64,000 bases of DNA from Physcomitrium patens (GCF_000002425.4 NC_037275.1:14093426-14157425), one strand, 5' to 3'. Shown: positions 11,601 through 25,375, numbered from the stretch's first letter. Program-made: numbers and translations. Notes: a model not told the origin generated them from the sequence alone.

Positions 11601-13255
11601 ACCGACCCATTTTTCGACTGAAACAGTTGCAGGGAAATGCACAAGTGTCAACAAAGGTGTGACATTTTCTTTTGTCTTTGTGTTTATGCTGTAAAGCATG
11701 GAGAGACAATTCCACATGAAGTTTAACTTTTACATATGAGAGTAAAAGATTACAAGCTTTTAGAAATTTACTAGCATCCATAGATCATTTAGTGTATTAT
11801 ATTTAATTCCTTATTTTTGCAACTAGTGGTATAAAATAAAATAAGTATGATAAAAAAAATATCAGAGTATTTTCTATTTTTTAATGCAGTATACAAAAAA
11901 TACATTAGATAGACAAAAAATAATTTGTTCAAATTATCCTCTCTATGCCCAAGATTTTACAATTTTTCCTTAGAAATCTACATGATTTTTTTTATTATTA
12001 TTATTTGTAGTATTGTAATGTGTTGAAGAAGAAGAAGAAAAATTGAAGTAGGAAGGAATTATCTTACATCTCAAACGTATCAAAATTGTAATTTTTTATG
12101 ATAATAACATGTATGCTATAAAAAATACTTTTAAAAAAACATGCTTTTACAAAAAAAAATCAACCATGAGATTTAAGTAGTATTTATAAACATGAAATTA
12201 AAAAAAAAAAAAAAAAAAAAAAAACACAACTAAATTTTTTTACTTTATTGAGTGGAAAATTAAGACTTAAATTAATGATTTATTACATATATATATATAT
12301 AAATTCAGATTTGCTTAAATCGTAATGTTGCCAGTAAAAATAATTAAAAAAAAACATTCCCCATTAAATATACCAAGTTTTTTAATTAAAAGATTGGCAT
12401 AATTAAAATACAATTATATTAATTATTCAAAATTGGATTCTTATAATATTCAAAACAAAATTAACCATAAAAATAAAAGATAATTATAATTTTATGATTA
12501 TTACATTCAAATTTATATTATACCATTAAAATCTAGCATTCTTTTAGGAATTCTCTATATGATAGAAAAACATAAAATTTTAATATGATTTTTAAATTAT
12601 AATATCGTAAAATATTTTAATGCCATTTTCTTGTGATGTAATAAAAATAATTACAATAACAAAGACAACATTAAATTAGTATGAAGATAAAAATAAAAAC
12701 TAAACTAAACTAAACTAAAATTTAAATAACACATGTGTTAAACTATATTATAAATAAATGATGGCATCAAATTAAACACAAAAATATTAAAGAAAATAAA
12801 ATTTTTAAAAATACCTACCTTTCTAAAGATAATTTATTTAATTATTAAACCTACCAAGATAATGTATTTAATTTTAACTATTTAAAGTTAATTATATATT
12901 CATTAAGAATATGATGTAAATTAAAAATACAAAGATATTTTTTTGTTTGTTTCTTTGTTTGTTTTTTGTAATCTATTTATATATTTTAAAAATTTAAGGT
13001 TTAAATTATATTTCTTCTAGAATTGAAGCTTTAATGCTCAACAAGGAATTTTAGAGTAATATAAATGCCAAAGAATTTTCCTCAATGGATGTGGTCATTT
13101 CAGATTAATTTCAATTATTCACAAAAATAATAAATTCAATAAAAGACAAAAGAAGATATTTATCTGAAAGGATTAATATAAATGTAATATATTAATATAA
13201 AAGAAGAGATTTATCTACAAGGATTAATATAAAAGAAGTTACTTCATTATATCTT

Positions 13256-13290
<35 letters not shown>

Positions 13291-13722
13291 AAGATTTTCA
13301 CTCATTTTCTTATATATAATTTTGATGTGTTTGCAAACTATTCAAATAGAAAAGTCACCAACAAAAAAAAATTATATTAATCTCTGGAGTTTGTAATTTA
13401 AAAATAAACATTACAAAGTAAATTTTAATGTATTTTAACACAAATATACATAAAAATATCTAATGTATATGTCTATTCTAATGTATATGAAGTCATTACA
13501 CTTACAAGATCAAAAAATTATATCAATATTTTTTTTATGTTATTTATGTGAATATAAAAATAAAATATTTATGAAAAAAACCATAAAACAAATACTATGT
13601 ATGAAAATTATTAGTATTTTCATCCGTACCTTTTATAAATATTGAATTAAAAATACAATCTAAACATATCTATGATTTTGATATAATTTTTTAATTTTAA
13701 AAATAGTATTAAGGTTTATTTG

Positions 13723-13760
<38 letters not shown>

Positions 13761-15023
13761 CACCAATCATATTTATATTTTAATTAAAATAAAAAATAAG
13801 CAGAAATAAAAGGTATTTAGCTAAAACTATAATAGTTGGAGCAATAATATTTCTCTCTCTATGTATACATAAATTTGAGGCATTCCGGTTAGATTTAAAA
13901 AAAAATAAAGAAATAAAGAAATTATTGGTGTTCTTATTTATGTATTTATTTACTTTAAGTTTAGACTGTCATAACCATTTTTTCTGTCGTAAATAAATAA
14001 AATAAAATCTATTCAAAATAATTTACATCATTTTTAAAGTATTATGCATGTTATAATTATGGTACTATCAAAAAATAAGTATATTGCATAAAGTATCAAT
14101 GTGGAAAATTTAAGATGAAATAAGTATTAATTTATAAATTGATAAACAATACACATTTTTCAAAATAATATTTTTTACTGTTGTTGCAGTTTTTCAAAGT
14201 AAATAATTTTTACTGTTGTTACTGTTTTTACCAGAAGATGATATTCTGGGTGATTGTTCTATTACTTTGAATGTGCTTAAATGCATGGTTATGTTATAAG
14301 CTAAGGATAAAGCATTGATTAGAGGTCAAAATACTCAACAGTAATTAAACTTGTATTCTTCATAAATGAGTAATGAAATGAACTTTATAAACAAATAGAT
14401 AATGTTTTGGTGAAATTTACAGAAGGCATTAAAGATATAATAATAATAATAATAATAATTTAATCACTCATTCTTTGGTTAACAATAAATTCCATCCATA
14501 ATTTAAAATTAGACAAAACATACATTCTAGGACAATAAGAACATTGAGACATGTTGGAAAACAAGTGAAGCAAGAATTGATCTTCATCCATGGCAATGAG
14601 AATAACCATTTTTAAAGGAACATTTACAGCATGAGTAATTGTGAAAGATAGCATCTAGAAATCTTAACAAAATGACATACATATGAACAATGAGTTAAAC
14701 TCATGATCATTATCACACATTATTTTTTTAAATCTCTTCAAGAGCACATTGTATTAAGTTGGCTATTTCCACAGTATTTCTATTCTGATCACAACATCAC
14801 GTATATCTAAAAATGTTGCATTTACAAGTAATGAATTTACACCAGGTGAAATGTTTTGAAATGATTCATGAAAGTTTTCATATTAACAATACTCTGGTCA
14901 TCCAAATCTATGAACAGAGGTACACATTGTAAACAAAGAAGCCATCAAGGAGAAAGTTGCAAAAACATATCACTTATAGAACAGTGTTTTGAACATCATC
15001 AATACACATTTAAAGCTGTGTAC

Positions 15024-15061
<38 letters not shown>

Positions 15062-15400
15062 TTTATCTCTTGCTATAGAAAACTTGATTGTTTTTTTTAT
15101 TGAGTAGAGCGACATTGAATCTTTAGCAATTACTTTGACCAAAGCCAGTTTTCCAGATTTACTTTTTAATTTACATTCGCATGCCAATGAGATACCATTC
15201 ACGAAGAAAGTTGAAAAGTTATTTTTTTGATTGACAATTTTCCGATTGTGACAACTAAACTAAACCAAGCTCAGTTCATCCACTTTGCTGGGATAAACAC
15301 TTCAGAATTGTTTCCAGCATGAAACTGGTGCTAAACATCAATTCAATCTCTCGCTCTTTTATGAAAAGTACCATCACAATGCAACTCTAAACTGAGTCCC
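11601..15400. other. AT-rich gene-free stretch with many microsatellites
   Basis: Strongly AT-rich DNA containing poly-A (12200-12224), (TA)n runs near 12286-12301, 13257-13288, 13729-13757 and 15031-15056, and an (ATA)n run near 14440-14459. The short open frames are Ile/Tyr/Lys-rich and carry no recognised domain. No LTRs or terminal inverted repeats were seen. Confidence 0.6.
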
Positions 15401-15959
15401 ATAGGTCCTGTCTATTATGCGATTGCAGACTGAAAGGTTCGCAATTGATACCGGTTTTGAGATGAAGTGATCCATCTGTCAATCATGCAAGTTGAAAAAA
15501 AGGTGTGCCAAAGCAGTTCGGAGAAACATGTCAGGAGTTCTACATTCATGAAGACACAAAACAGGAAGAGTAGCGCCCAGAAGCTTAAGATGCCCAGAAA
15601 AAGTTGCTATCACATACTACATTTCATGAAGAGAATTGGCACGCATTGTAGAACACACACACGGCTGAGCAAAATAAGATCCCCTCCGTTCAACAGATAA
15701 GAATTGCTCTAGCCAGCGACGTACAATAAATTCGACGAATTGACACCATGTACACAGCGTTACGAACCACCCTGGTCTCCAGTCACCGCAAACCCTAAAG
15801 TTCACGGAAGAAGTAATCTAGGAACTGTTGTGTCTACAGCCAATTTGCCATGAAAATCCCGACCCATGACCTTAGCACCATCCCCAAAGCTCAGCATGGA
15901 AAAAAATAAAAAGCCTCTACATCCTGTGAAGACATGCTGCGACTGCAGAATGCAAACAC
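15401..15959. other. 3' flank of PsbY
   Basis: Composition rises toward the gene. This stretch follows the PsbY stop codon on the minus strand and probably includes the 3' UTR. No separate gene is supported. Confidence 0.45.
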
Positions 15960-17276
15960 TTAACGTCTCTTGTTTCCCTTGCTAGGAGCCTGGCCGCTGT
16001 TGCCTTCAACCATCTTGTTCACTTGGTTCAACGCAGGCTTCAAGATGTTGAACAACACCCATCCGATCGCGGGCGCCAGAATGAAGAGCAGGATCAGAGG
16101 TCTGGTGTCCGCGCCGAGCTGTGCGAATTCCTGAACCTGAGCATCAGCCTCGGGAGCAGCCAACAGGGAGGTGGCAGCTGCAGTGAGACCCGTGAGACCA
16201 ACGATGCCGCGGATTTTCTTCCCGCCCTTGGTCGGGGGACTGGAGTCATTGCCTTCGATCATCTTGTTCACCTGGTTCAAGGCGGGCCTCAAGATGTTGA
16301 ACAGGACCCACCCAATGGCGGGGAGAAGAAGGCCGATGATAATGAGACCTCGAGAATCAGAATCGGCGAGAGATGCGATTTCCTGAGCAGCGTCAGCGTG
16401 AGGGGTCAACAACATGGAAGCCCCCCCAAGCCCAAGGGCTCCAATGATCCCCCTCTTGCGAGTTCCGGCTCCTGAGTTGCCCTGGTTCTGCATCTTCTCG
16501 ATCTGGTTCAAAGCGGGCCGCAAGATGTTGAACAGCACCCACCCGATGGCGGGCAGAAGGAGGCCAACGATGATCAAACCCCTGGCATCAGAGTCTGCAA
16601 TCTGGGCGAATTCTTGGGCTGCATCCGCATGGGGAGCTGCCATCAGAGTCGCTGCGGCTCCGAGGCCGGCACCAGCAACCAACGCCTTGGCGCCCCTCAT
16701 CTTGTCCACCTGGTTCAAGGCTGGCTGCAAAATGTTGAACAACACCCATCCAATTGCAGGGATCAATGGAATGAGAAGGGCAACTACCCTGTTGTCACCT
16801 TCGGCCAACGCCATGATTTGCTGGGATGCCATGGCCGACTCCGACGTAGCCATTGCCGCGAACATAGCGCCTGTCGTACATACGAGATTCACAGCAGATC
16901 GACAAAGATGGTCGTAAGGGCAACGTAATTGATCTCATAAGCTTCCCCAATCTAAATTTGCAGTGTTCATTCATGTTCACCTTGTTCCTAAAGTTGATTA
17001 CAAAACGCATGAGAAATGATTCAGCGATGAATTTTGGCATGACAGAACAGATGAGTGAGCGCGCTGACCGGCGAGAGTGTTGGCACCAACGGCAACCTGC
17101 TGAGCGAGGCCACCCGAAGAGGTCGACAGTTTCGCAGAGCAGCGAGGAAGGGCAACAAAGTTCACATTCGATACCCTCTGGTTGGCAGCGCGCAGACCCT
17201 GCACTCCGGCTCCGAAAGCAGTGCTACTCCTCAACGAGGTCAAGCTACTCCTCGCGACTGCGTTCGCCATGGCCAT
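15960..17276 (-). CDS. PSBY: Photosystem II PsbY precursor with four PsbY units
   Basis: Two exons, 17276-17069 and 16870-15960, are joined by a 198-bp GT-AG intron in phase 1, giving 372 residues. Residues 1-69 are a Ser/Ala/Arg-rich plastid transit peptide. The body alternates hydrophobic signal segments ending in Ala-X-Ala-type sites (SAMA, HADA, HADA, EADA) with four PsbY helices. Each helix contains PAIGWVLFNIL followed by PALNQ. In Arabidopsis the precursor has two such units, released as separate small thylakoid membrane proteins of photosystem II near cytochrome b559. The same processing here would give four peptides, each with one transmembrane helix. The ATG at 17276 is followed by a second at 17270; either would work. 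The tail ends SKGNKRR. The family assignment is firm; the fourfold maturation is inferred. Confidence 0.95.
16011..16796 (-). repeat. PSBY: Four in-frame PsbY repeat units
   Basis: Unit 1 spans 16796-16698, unit 2 16589-16491, unit 3 16358-16260, unit 4 16109-16011, each 33 codons from the Asp before the helix to KM. Units 2 and 3 are almost identical (GLII[VI]GLLLPAIGW). Unit 1 (LIPLIPAIGW) and unit 4 (LLFILAPAIGW) differ more. This suggests that the 2/3 pair arose by a later duplication within an older two-unit gene. Confidence 0.9.
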
Positions 17277-18127
17277 CTTGCTGCAGGTTACTCAATCACC
17301 TTCACAGGACTCCGGCAACCTAAACTTCACGCACCGATCATCACCCACACCCTCATCAGCAAAAACAAAAAAATAAAACAAAACAAATCACAAACCCATA
17401 TTCAAACTCTACCAACACCACCACCATTGAAACCACCTTCCAAGTTCAACGCGCGCAAAACACCATCACCTTGCAGACTCAAACTCAATCCTCAAAACTC
17501 CGATACTGTTAAGCTAACAACCAACCCCATAAATGGGCCAATGCAACCCCATAAACGGTGACAGACTGTAATGAAGAAATTCGTGACCACCACAGCAGCA
17601 TGATACGAAATGCGAAGACGGGGAGACTCAGTACCTGACGGAGAAGACACTGGCGATGATGCGAGCATGCGAAGAAAGGGAAGCGCAGTGAAGGGGAGTG
17701 CGATTGCTGATCCTGTTACGGGAGCCCCTTCCTCCTCCTCGCTGGGCTGGGTTAGACTGGACTGGGCTGGACTGGGCTGGACTTTGGGATAAGGCTGCGG
17801 GTCCCTCACCCTCCCTCTACCCCCAACCCCCTTCATCGTACACCTCTCGCTGCCGCCGATACTTCGCATCCCTCTACCGCGCTTACGTGGAATGTGAACC
17901 CATGGCCGTGACTGACGTGTCGAAGCGCTGTTAAGGGACCTGTAACCGTTCCTTTCTCTGAGGTTACGTCCCAAAATAATCCAAACTGGATCTGAACACT
18001 TCTTGGGCTTTTATTATTATTATTATTATTATTGTTTTTGTTGTGGTTTAATATTTCATTTCTTGTGTGTGTATGTCTTTATTTTATATACATTTTGAAC
18101 CAAGTATGAGAATTTTGAATACAATAG
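17277..18127. other. Upstream region of PsbY
   Basis: Contains the putative promoter and a GGACT/GGGCT repeat cluster (17745-17785). An (TTA)n microsatellite at about 18011-18034 marks the passage into AT-rich, retroelement-derived DNA. No other gene is supported. Confidence 0.5.
17884..17920. promoter_or_regulatory. Two ACGT-core (G-box-like) motifs upstream of PsbY
   Basis: TACGTGG at about 17884 and GACGTGTC at about 17913 lie 610-645 bp upstream of the PsbY start. ACGT cores bind bZIP and bHLH factors and are common in light-regulated photosynthesis promoters. Motif matches this short occur by chance, so the call is weak. Confidence 0.3.
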
Positions 18128-18785
18128 ACTCCCAAATGCACTAGGTGATTTTTGCCATCTAATGAATAGTATCTTTTAAGATTTTTTAGATGGTTTTATT
18201 GTTTATTATCTACATGACATTTTAATCTAGTTTAAGAATACAAAAGAGAATGAACTTTAAGTTTGTTGCATATTACACAAATTTAGAGATGCAAGTCTGT
18301 ATGCCAAGATAGAAATGTGTGTATTTCACACTACTCAAGTTGACTTCTTAGGGTACATTATTTCAAATCATGGCCTTATAATGGATCTCAAGAAAGTTTT
18401 GATTATTAGGAATTAAAAGATTTTAAGAATATTAACAAACATCTAATGTTATTTGAATTTTATCAATTACTATTAGATTTTTATTAAGAATTTTGTAAAA
18501 GTTGTATCTCTACTTATATGTTTCACATACATATATTTTTTAAAGTAGAATAAAGAAGATAAAAGAATACTTGAAGCTTTGTGACAACTTTTATTCCTAC
18601 AGTAATTTTATATTGCATCAACTTTTAAAGCAAATATTTTTTGAAATACTCGCATTTGACTTTACTTTGGGTGGAATATTATTACAAATGGGAGTAGATG
18701 ACAAACTTCATCCATTAGTTTTTTTTTTTAATTCAACCTTAGATATTTTACAATATATGATATATGTGGGTTTAAAAACTTGATA
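18128..18785 (+). pseudogene. Fragment of family A reverse transcriptase/RNase H
   Basis: Translated in pieces, it shows a decayed YLDD-containing palm (YYLHDILI), then CVFHTTQVDFLGYIIS and a decayed RNase H start (FDFTLGGILLQMG). These match family A pol around residues 360-560. There are several stops and frameshifts, with no LTR on either side. It is an isolated relic with no coding potential. Confidence 0.85.
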
Positions 18786-20127
18786 TTATTGTCAAAATAA
18801 TTAGGCATCTTATATTCTTGACAACATTAGAAATAAGTAGGTATATGAATTTAATATCATTAAAAGAAGAGTTGGGCAACTTTACATCTTTAATAACATT
18901 TTGTATGAATAGATGTGTGTACTTGACATCATTGCCAAAGTAGTTGGACAAATATATATCTTTTAATTTAATAAAAATATTCTAAAAATAATATATTAGG
19001 ATATAATGATCTATTTATAATATTTAAATATCCAAAATGAAGTCCATATTTTAAAATTTTAATATATAATATAATTAGAATTGATTTTTATAAGTGATGG
19101 ATATAAATTTTTCTTTTTACAAAAAGATCTTGATTTGATGTGGATTCCAAATTATTTACAATGTGATGTATAGGACTACTTCAAGAATTGACAAAATACA
19201 ACCATTTTGTAGATATAGTAAGTGCTAGGATTCTAACACAATGATGGTTGTCTATGACACATACACATTTTTAGGCAAATTTAATAAATGTCTCTATTAA
19301 TATTTCATTTGTCTTTGAGATAATACTCACTAATTAATTTTATTCTAGTCTTAAACAAGATTAAATGTCAAAAAATAGAGCCTTATCCAGCCTCAACTAT
19401 AGTTGCTTGTCTTGCCTAATAATTTTTACTTTTTTTCTTCTACATATACCTATACTTTATGAAATTGCTCTCTTTGATGAAAGTAGTGACAGTGTCAAAG
19501 CAATTGAAAAAGATTGTTTTGTCTCACCTACTTCCTTAATAAACAATCTTGAAAACTCGATATTAAGTTATAACACGGCTAATAAATAAAAGAGAGAAGA
19601 AAAAAAATATATTACAAAATATCTTAATTTAATATATAATAGTAAATTCAAGTTAATAATAAAAATAAAGATCAAGAGGATAGAAAAGTTAATAAGAGCT
19701 AATGTTGTCTTTTTAATAAATGAGCTTTAATTTACTTTATAAGGCCATAAAGAAGATAAAAGTGTCTAGAATAAAAAAATTAATATCATGAATAGTTTAA
19801 AGTAGAAGTAAATAATAATTTAAAATAAAAATCACATAAAAAAATAGATTTTTGTTATTCAAGATTTAGAGGTTATTGGCAAGTACGAGACACATTCTTG
19901 TAAGAGTAGAATCAATACACACAATGATAAAAAAAAAGACAAAGACTAGTTAACAACTCAATTTGAATTACATAACCTTTGATCTAACATTAATTTGATT
20001 TGTGGTACTACTATGCAAGATCTATTATATATTGTGCTATTTTTCAACTGCTTGTTAAGTACTTTTCTTGATCGTTAGGTATCTTTCTACCTTATTGCAT
20101 CTCTCGTTTATTGTTGGACTTATAATG
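18786..20127. other. AT-rich stretch without recognisable features
   Basis: Very AT-rich. One 74-codon frame (19365-19589) has a Leu/Phe-rich start but no domain. No repeats paired with other parts of the window were noticed. Confidence 0.5.
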
Positions 20128-20671
20128 TATCACGGACATACATATTTACCTTGATAATTATCTAGATAATAAAAATAAATAAAAGTAAGTTAAAATAGAT
20201 AAATATGATAATATCTTATAGAAAGCTTCTTAGAAGCTTCATAGATGTTGTTTTACTTTTATAAATATCTATAGGTGATTGATATGTTAAAAACTTGGCC
20301 AATAAAGAGATCACGTGTCGACATGTCGACCACTTGTAGTATAAGTTGGATATATGGCACACACCTAAGAAACTTGCCTTGCAAATTAGACATATCTCTT
20401 ACAAGTTAGATGCGTATTAGAGGCCTTATAGCATATCACCACATAGTTCTTAGTTAAGTAGTATATATAGAGGCACAAGTGAGGCCTTTCTCACTCTTGC
20501 CAACTCCTTTCTTGCTTTTAATTTAGTTTTAAGAGTCTTATATTTTCTAGTCTTTGGCAATAGCCATTCAAGTTTTTCTTTGAATATATATACTTTCTTC
20601 TATTTTCTCACTTTTTTTTTGACACAAATTCTACAAGCTTATGTATCTTCTTCCAATTTGTATTCTTGACA
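20128..20671 (+). repeat. 5' LTR of A3
   Basis: Begins TATCACGG (the intact copy has TGTCACGG) and ends TTGACA. Shared landmarks with the intact A1 LTR are the tandem GAAGCTTC block (20222-20245), the TATA box (TATATATAGAGG) and CACTCTTGCCAACTCC. It is followed at once by GATTGACAAGAGTACAC, the putative primer site. Confidence 0.85.
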
Positions 20672-20900
20672 GATTGACAAGAGTACACACATAATATCAA
20701 AGCTTTGTCTTTTCTTGATTAGGAGTGGATTACCTCTTTCTCTTGATAAGACATAAGCGTATTAGAAGTTGTGGATTACCTTCTTCTAAATTAATATTAT
20801 TTTTAGAAGTTTTTATTTTTGATTCTTTAATATTATATTCAAAGTAAATAGATATTTTATTTTTAATTTTTTAATTTTTAATTTTTTTTATTATGCTAAT

Positions 20901-21908
20901 ATGGTAGAGCTTGCTGAAATGAAGAATGCAAAGGCTCAAATGCAAGAGCAAATGAGAGATTTAATGCTTATAATACATGAACTCAATCTACCACCACAAA
21001 AAACAACAAGATTATCAGGCAATGAAGATATAGAAATGATTCAAGTTGCTTCAATATCTACTTCAAGCCATACTACTACTCCTACAATGAAACATTGTTC
21101 AAGTTTTAAGAAACCAAAAATTGGATTGCTTGAAAAGTTTAATGGTACAAGATCTAAGTTTTGCGGATTCATCAATTAGGTACATCTAGTGATTGAACTA
21201 CAATCACAAAGTTATTCAATTTAAGGATCACAAGTCACGTTGTTTGAAACACTACTTTTAGGTTCTACTTTATCATAATTTTTATCATTTCTTGAATGAC
21301 ATGATCTCATATTGGATAATTTGGAAGCATTCTTAGCAGAGTTTTGATCTATGTATAGAGAATATGATGCAATCTATATTGCAACCAACAAGATTTATAT
21401 CTTGTGATAAGACAATCAATCAATGATATTATATGCTTCACAATTTTGTTAATAAGTGACAAATATCAAGTGGAATGATTCATCATTCATCAGCCAATTT
21501 TTCTATGGATTACAATATGACGTAAAGAAATTGATATTCAATTTACCTGATCTTCAAACATTAAGTCAAGAAATTGAAATTATTGTGAAATGTGATAATT
21601 GACTTTTTGAGTTTTGATCTAAGAATTATACTAGGAAACCTCAACGTTATTACAATTCAATGACAACACCGACAACTTTTCAATCTAAACATTTGAAAGT
21701 AGAAGACATATAAATTGATGCAGTATGTTTTAAACCTCTTATAAAACAAGATAAGTCTTATCGTTGTCAAAAAAGACTATATTTATATTGTAGAGAAGCT
21801 AAGCATACTGCTTAATATTATCCAAAGAAACAATGTAACTATAAAATGAGGAGTACTATTGTCAAAGATGAAAACATGTTGAAAAACAAATTTATCCAAC
21901 TACAATAG
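20901..21908 (+). pseudogene. gag of A3, disrupted
   Basis: Starts ATG (MVELAEMKNAKAQMQEQM) and continues through several stops. Recognisable parts include LLEKFNGTRSKF and a zinc-knuckle remnant (CREAKHTA). It carries a TAA at the same codon as intact copy A1 and ends with the CAATAGGGA motif conserved in family A. Confidence 0.85.
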
Positions 21909-24900
21909 GGACCATGCAGTTGAAATCTTATACAATTCCTAATGGAGGTCCTATTCTCTCCTCAAAACCCTCTCCTTATTGAACAATAGATGTGTATTTA
22001 GGATCTCATAATGACAAAGCCTCTGTCTTAATAGATTCAAGAGCCTCAGCTTGTTTTTTAGATAAAGAATTTATTAAAAGTTATAATATGCAGTTAGTAT
22101 GAAAAATTAAATTCATACACGTAAAAGTCATAGATAGTCATTTTTTATCTTTTGGAGATATTATTCATGAAACACTTCTTAAAGATGTAGTAATAAATAG
22201 TCATAATAGTTGCATAATTTTTAATATAATTAGATCTCCGTCTAATCCAATCATTTTAGGTTTATCATAGCTAAAAAAATATAATCTTGTAATAGATTGG
22301 ATTTTTCATAAACTTGAATTTTTTTCAAACATCATTAAGAGTTTTTCTAATCTAGTAGAAAGTCATGAGTATAGTGTAGTCAAATATGTACTTGTAGGTA
22401 GAAAAGCTTTTTTACATACTGTTAAAGAAGAACCATCTTTTGTTATTTATGCCACACCTATTTTAAATGATGGAAAGATTTTAAGTAAAATTTCAAGTAA
22501 CTATCAAGATTTTTAAGATTTTTTTGAAAAAAAGAATGCAGATATTTTCTTGGAGCATCATCTATATGATTGTTCAATCGATCTTAAAGAAAGAATTCAC
22601 CCTCGATTTGGTCCAATCTATAATTTATCACAAAATGAGTTGATTAAATTCAAGAAGTACATTGATGAGAATTTGACTCAGAATTTCATATGCCATTCAA
22701 AATCTCCTGCATGAGTTCCTATCTTATTTGTGAAGAAAAAAGATGGATCATTGCGAATGTGTGTAGATTATTGAGGACTCAATAAGATTACTATCAAAAA
22801 TAGATATCCTCTGCCTTTGATATCTAGACTTTTTGATGAATTAAATCAAAGTAAGATCTATATAGAAATAGATCTACAAGGAGTATACAATCTGGTCCTC
22901 ATTAAAGAAAGAGATGAATGGAAGATTACATTTCAAATAAGGTATGGACACTTTGAATATAATGTCATGCCTTTTGGACTCATGAATATACCAACTACTT
23001 TTCAATATCTTATAAATGATGTTTTTTGTGAGTTTCAAGATGATTTTATTGTCTATTATATAGTCGATATTTTAATCTACTCTAAGAATGTAGAAAAACA
23101 TGAAGTTTATGATCGTCGTGTATTACAAAAACTTAGAGATGTAAGATTATACACCAAGATAAAAAAAGTGTGTATTATATACTACTCAAATGGACTTCTT
23201 AAGATACATCATTTCAAACAATGGTCTAATGATGGATCCTAAAAAAATTCATATAATCATCGATTGGAAGATTCTAAAAATAATAAAATATATACAATAC
23301 TTTTTAGGATTTGTTAATTACTATCGGATCTTTATCAAGAACTTTTCTCAAGTTATAGTACCACTTACATGCTTAATTTGTAAAGACAAGCTTGCGTAGA
23401 ATAAAGAAGTAAAAGCATCATTTGAAGCTTTGAAAAAAACTTTTACTTCTGTACCAATCCTACATTACATCAACTTTTTCAAAGAATTTTTTATGGAAAC
23501 AAATACATATGACTTTGCCTTAGGTGCAGTCTTAACATAAATAGGAGCGGTCATAAACTTCATCTACTAGCTTTTCATTCAAATTTTTTTTCAACAGTCG
23601 AGATTAATTATGAAATCTATGATAAGAAACTTCTTGTAATTATAGATTCTTTTTAAGAATAGCATCATTATTTAGAAGGTACTTCAAGTTTAATCTCTAT
23701 GTATATAGATCATAAGAACCTCAAGTATTTCATGTTAGCACGTATTTTGAATCGTTGCTAGGCTCATTGGAACATGTCTTTGTTAAGTTTTGAGTTTAAT
23801 ATCACTTATCGGCTAAAAAAACAATAAGGTTTGTTTGATGCCCTTTCTAGACGTTCTTATCTTACACCAAAAGAAAAAAAAGCAGTTTTTGACTAACAAA
23901 AGATAATTTTATTGAAGCTAGAATAATTTCATGTCCACACAATGAAATCAACATTGACGATTGATTTGACTTTTCTCAAGTAAATCCAAGCAAATATGTC
24001 TTGAGACCTTCTTATTCATGATATTAAAAATAATTCTTCTAAGTCTCAAGATATTTTGAAGTTTGAATTTAAGGAGAACCTACTCTATTTCAAAAGACAT
24101 TTATATGTTCTAGAAAGAGAAGTACGATTATGTGCTCTTGAAACTCATCACAATTTTCATGTAGTATGATATTTTGGATATAATAAGACTTTGGAGCTTA
24201 TATCTAGAGATTTTTGGTGGACTCAAATGTAGAAGGCTGTTAAAGAATTTGTGCAGATATGTAATATTTTTTTAAGATCAAAAACTCCTTGTCATCAACC
24301 TTATGGACTCTTCCAACCATTACCTATACCAGAACAACCATGGTCTTCTGTCTCTATGGATTTTATCATGGATCTTCTAATTTCAAGTTCATATGATTCC
24401 ATATTCATGATTGTAGATCATTTCACCAAGATGGTACATTTTGTACTATGTACAAAATTTATCATAGGTGAAAGAACAACAAAATTCTTCTTTGATAATA
24501 TCTATCGCTATCATGGATTATCAAGGGATATTATATCAGATAGAGGAATATAATTTTTATCAAGATCTTGAAAAATCCTTATCAATATATTGAAGGTGGA
24601 TACAAAACTATCTTTTACTTTCTACCCTCAAATTAATGAACAAACAAAATAGATAAATCAAGTTTTAGAGTAGTATTTGAGGTGTACCATCAAATATCAA
24701 TAAGATGACTAGACAACTCTTTTGCCATTGGCAAAGTTTGCTTATAATAATTTGGTACATTCTTCTACTCAATAAACACCTTTCTTTGCCAATTATGGAT
24801 ATTATCCATAATTTGATACTTTTGACCTTTCAAAAGTTGATAATCATATGGCAGAAGATATCGCAAATCAATTGTCAAAGCTACATGTAACAATGAATGC

Positions 24901-25375
24901 ACAATTAAAAGAAGCTCAAGAATGCCAAAAAACCAATGCAAATGTCTATTGCTAGGAACAACCTCAATTCTATATAGGAGATCATGTATAATTACTTCAT
25001 TATAATATTAATATTATTTGTCTTTATGTCAAGCTGGATTATCATAGGCTTAGACCATTTTTTATTTATAAACAAATCAATCCAGTTACTTATCGATTAT
25101 ACTTATCGGAGTCTATAAAAATCTATTATGTATTCCATGTGTCTTTTTTTGAGCCATATAATACAATGGATATACAAGGAAAAAGACAAATCCCACCATC
25201 TCCTATAGAAGTGCATAATAATGAAGAATTTATGGTAGAAGAAGTCTTAGATTCAAGGCACTGCCAAATTAGGTTAGAATATCTCGTACATTGGCATAGA
25301 TATGATATTAATAAATATCCTTAGAAGCTATCTAAGAATCTAGTAAATACATTTATTAGGGTTTAAGATTATTTG
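21909..25375 (+). pseudogene. pol of A3, disrupted
   Basis: Pieces of protease (LIDSRASACFLDKEF, with the catalytic DSG lost to DSR), RT ([13 protein letters not shown], then YIVDILIYSK in place of YLDDILIYSK), RNase H, an integrase core (ISDRG) and a chromodomain (EEVLDSRHCQIRLEYLVHW) appear in order. Dozens of stops are present. Loss of the YLDD motif shows that it is inactive. Confidence 0.9.

Larger units (their letters stand above)
20128..25375 (+). mobile_element. Decayed family A Ty3 retrotransposon (copy A3)
   Basis: The order is 5' LTR, gag, protease, RT, RNase H, integrase and chromodomain, all on the plus strand and all broken by stops. Many stops replace Gln or Arg codons, as expected from C-to-T decay. 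No 3' LTR was recognised after the chromodomain remnant near 25,330, so the element is truncated or its LTR is too eroded to see. Confidence 0.85.
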
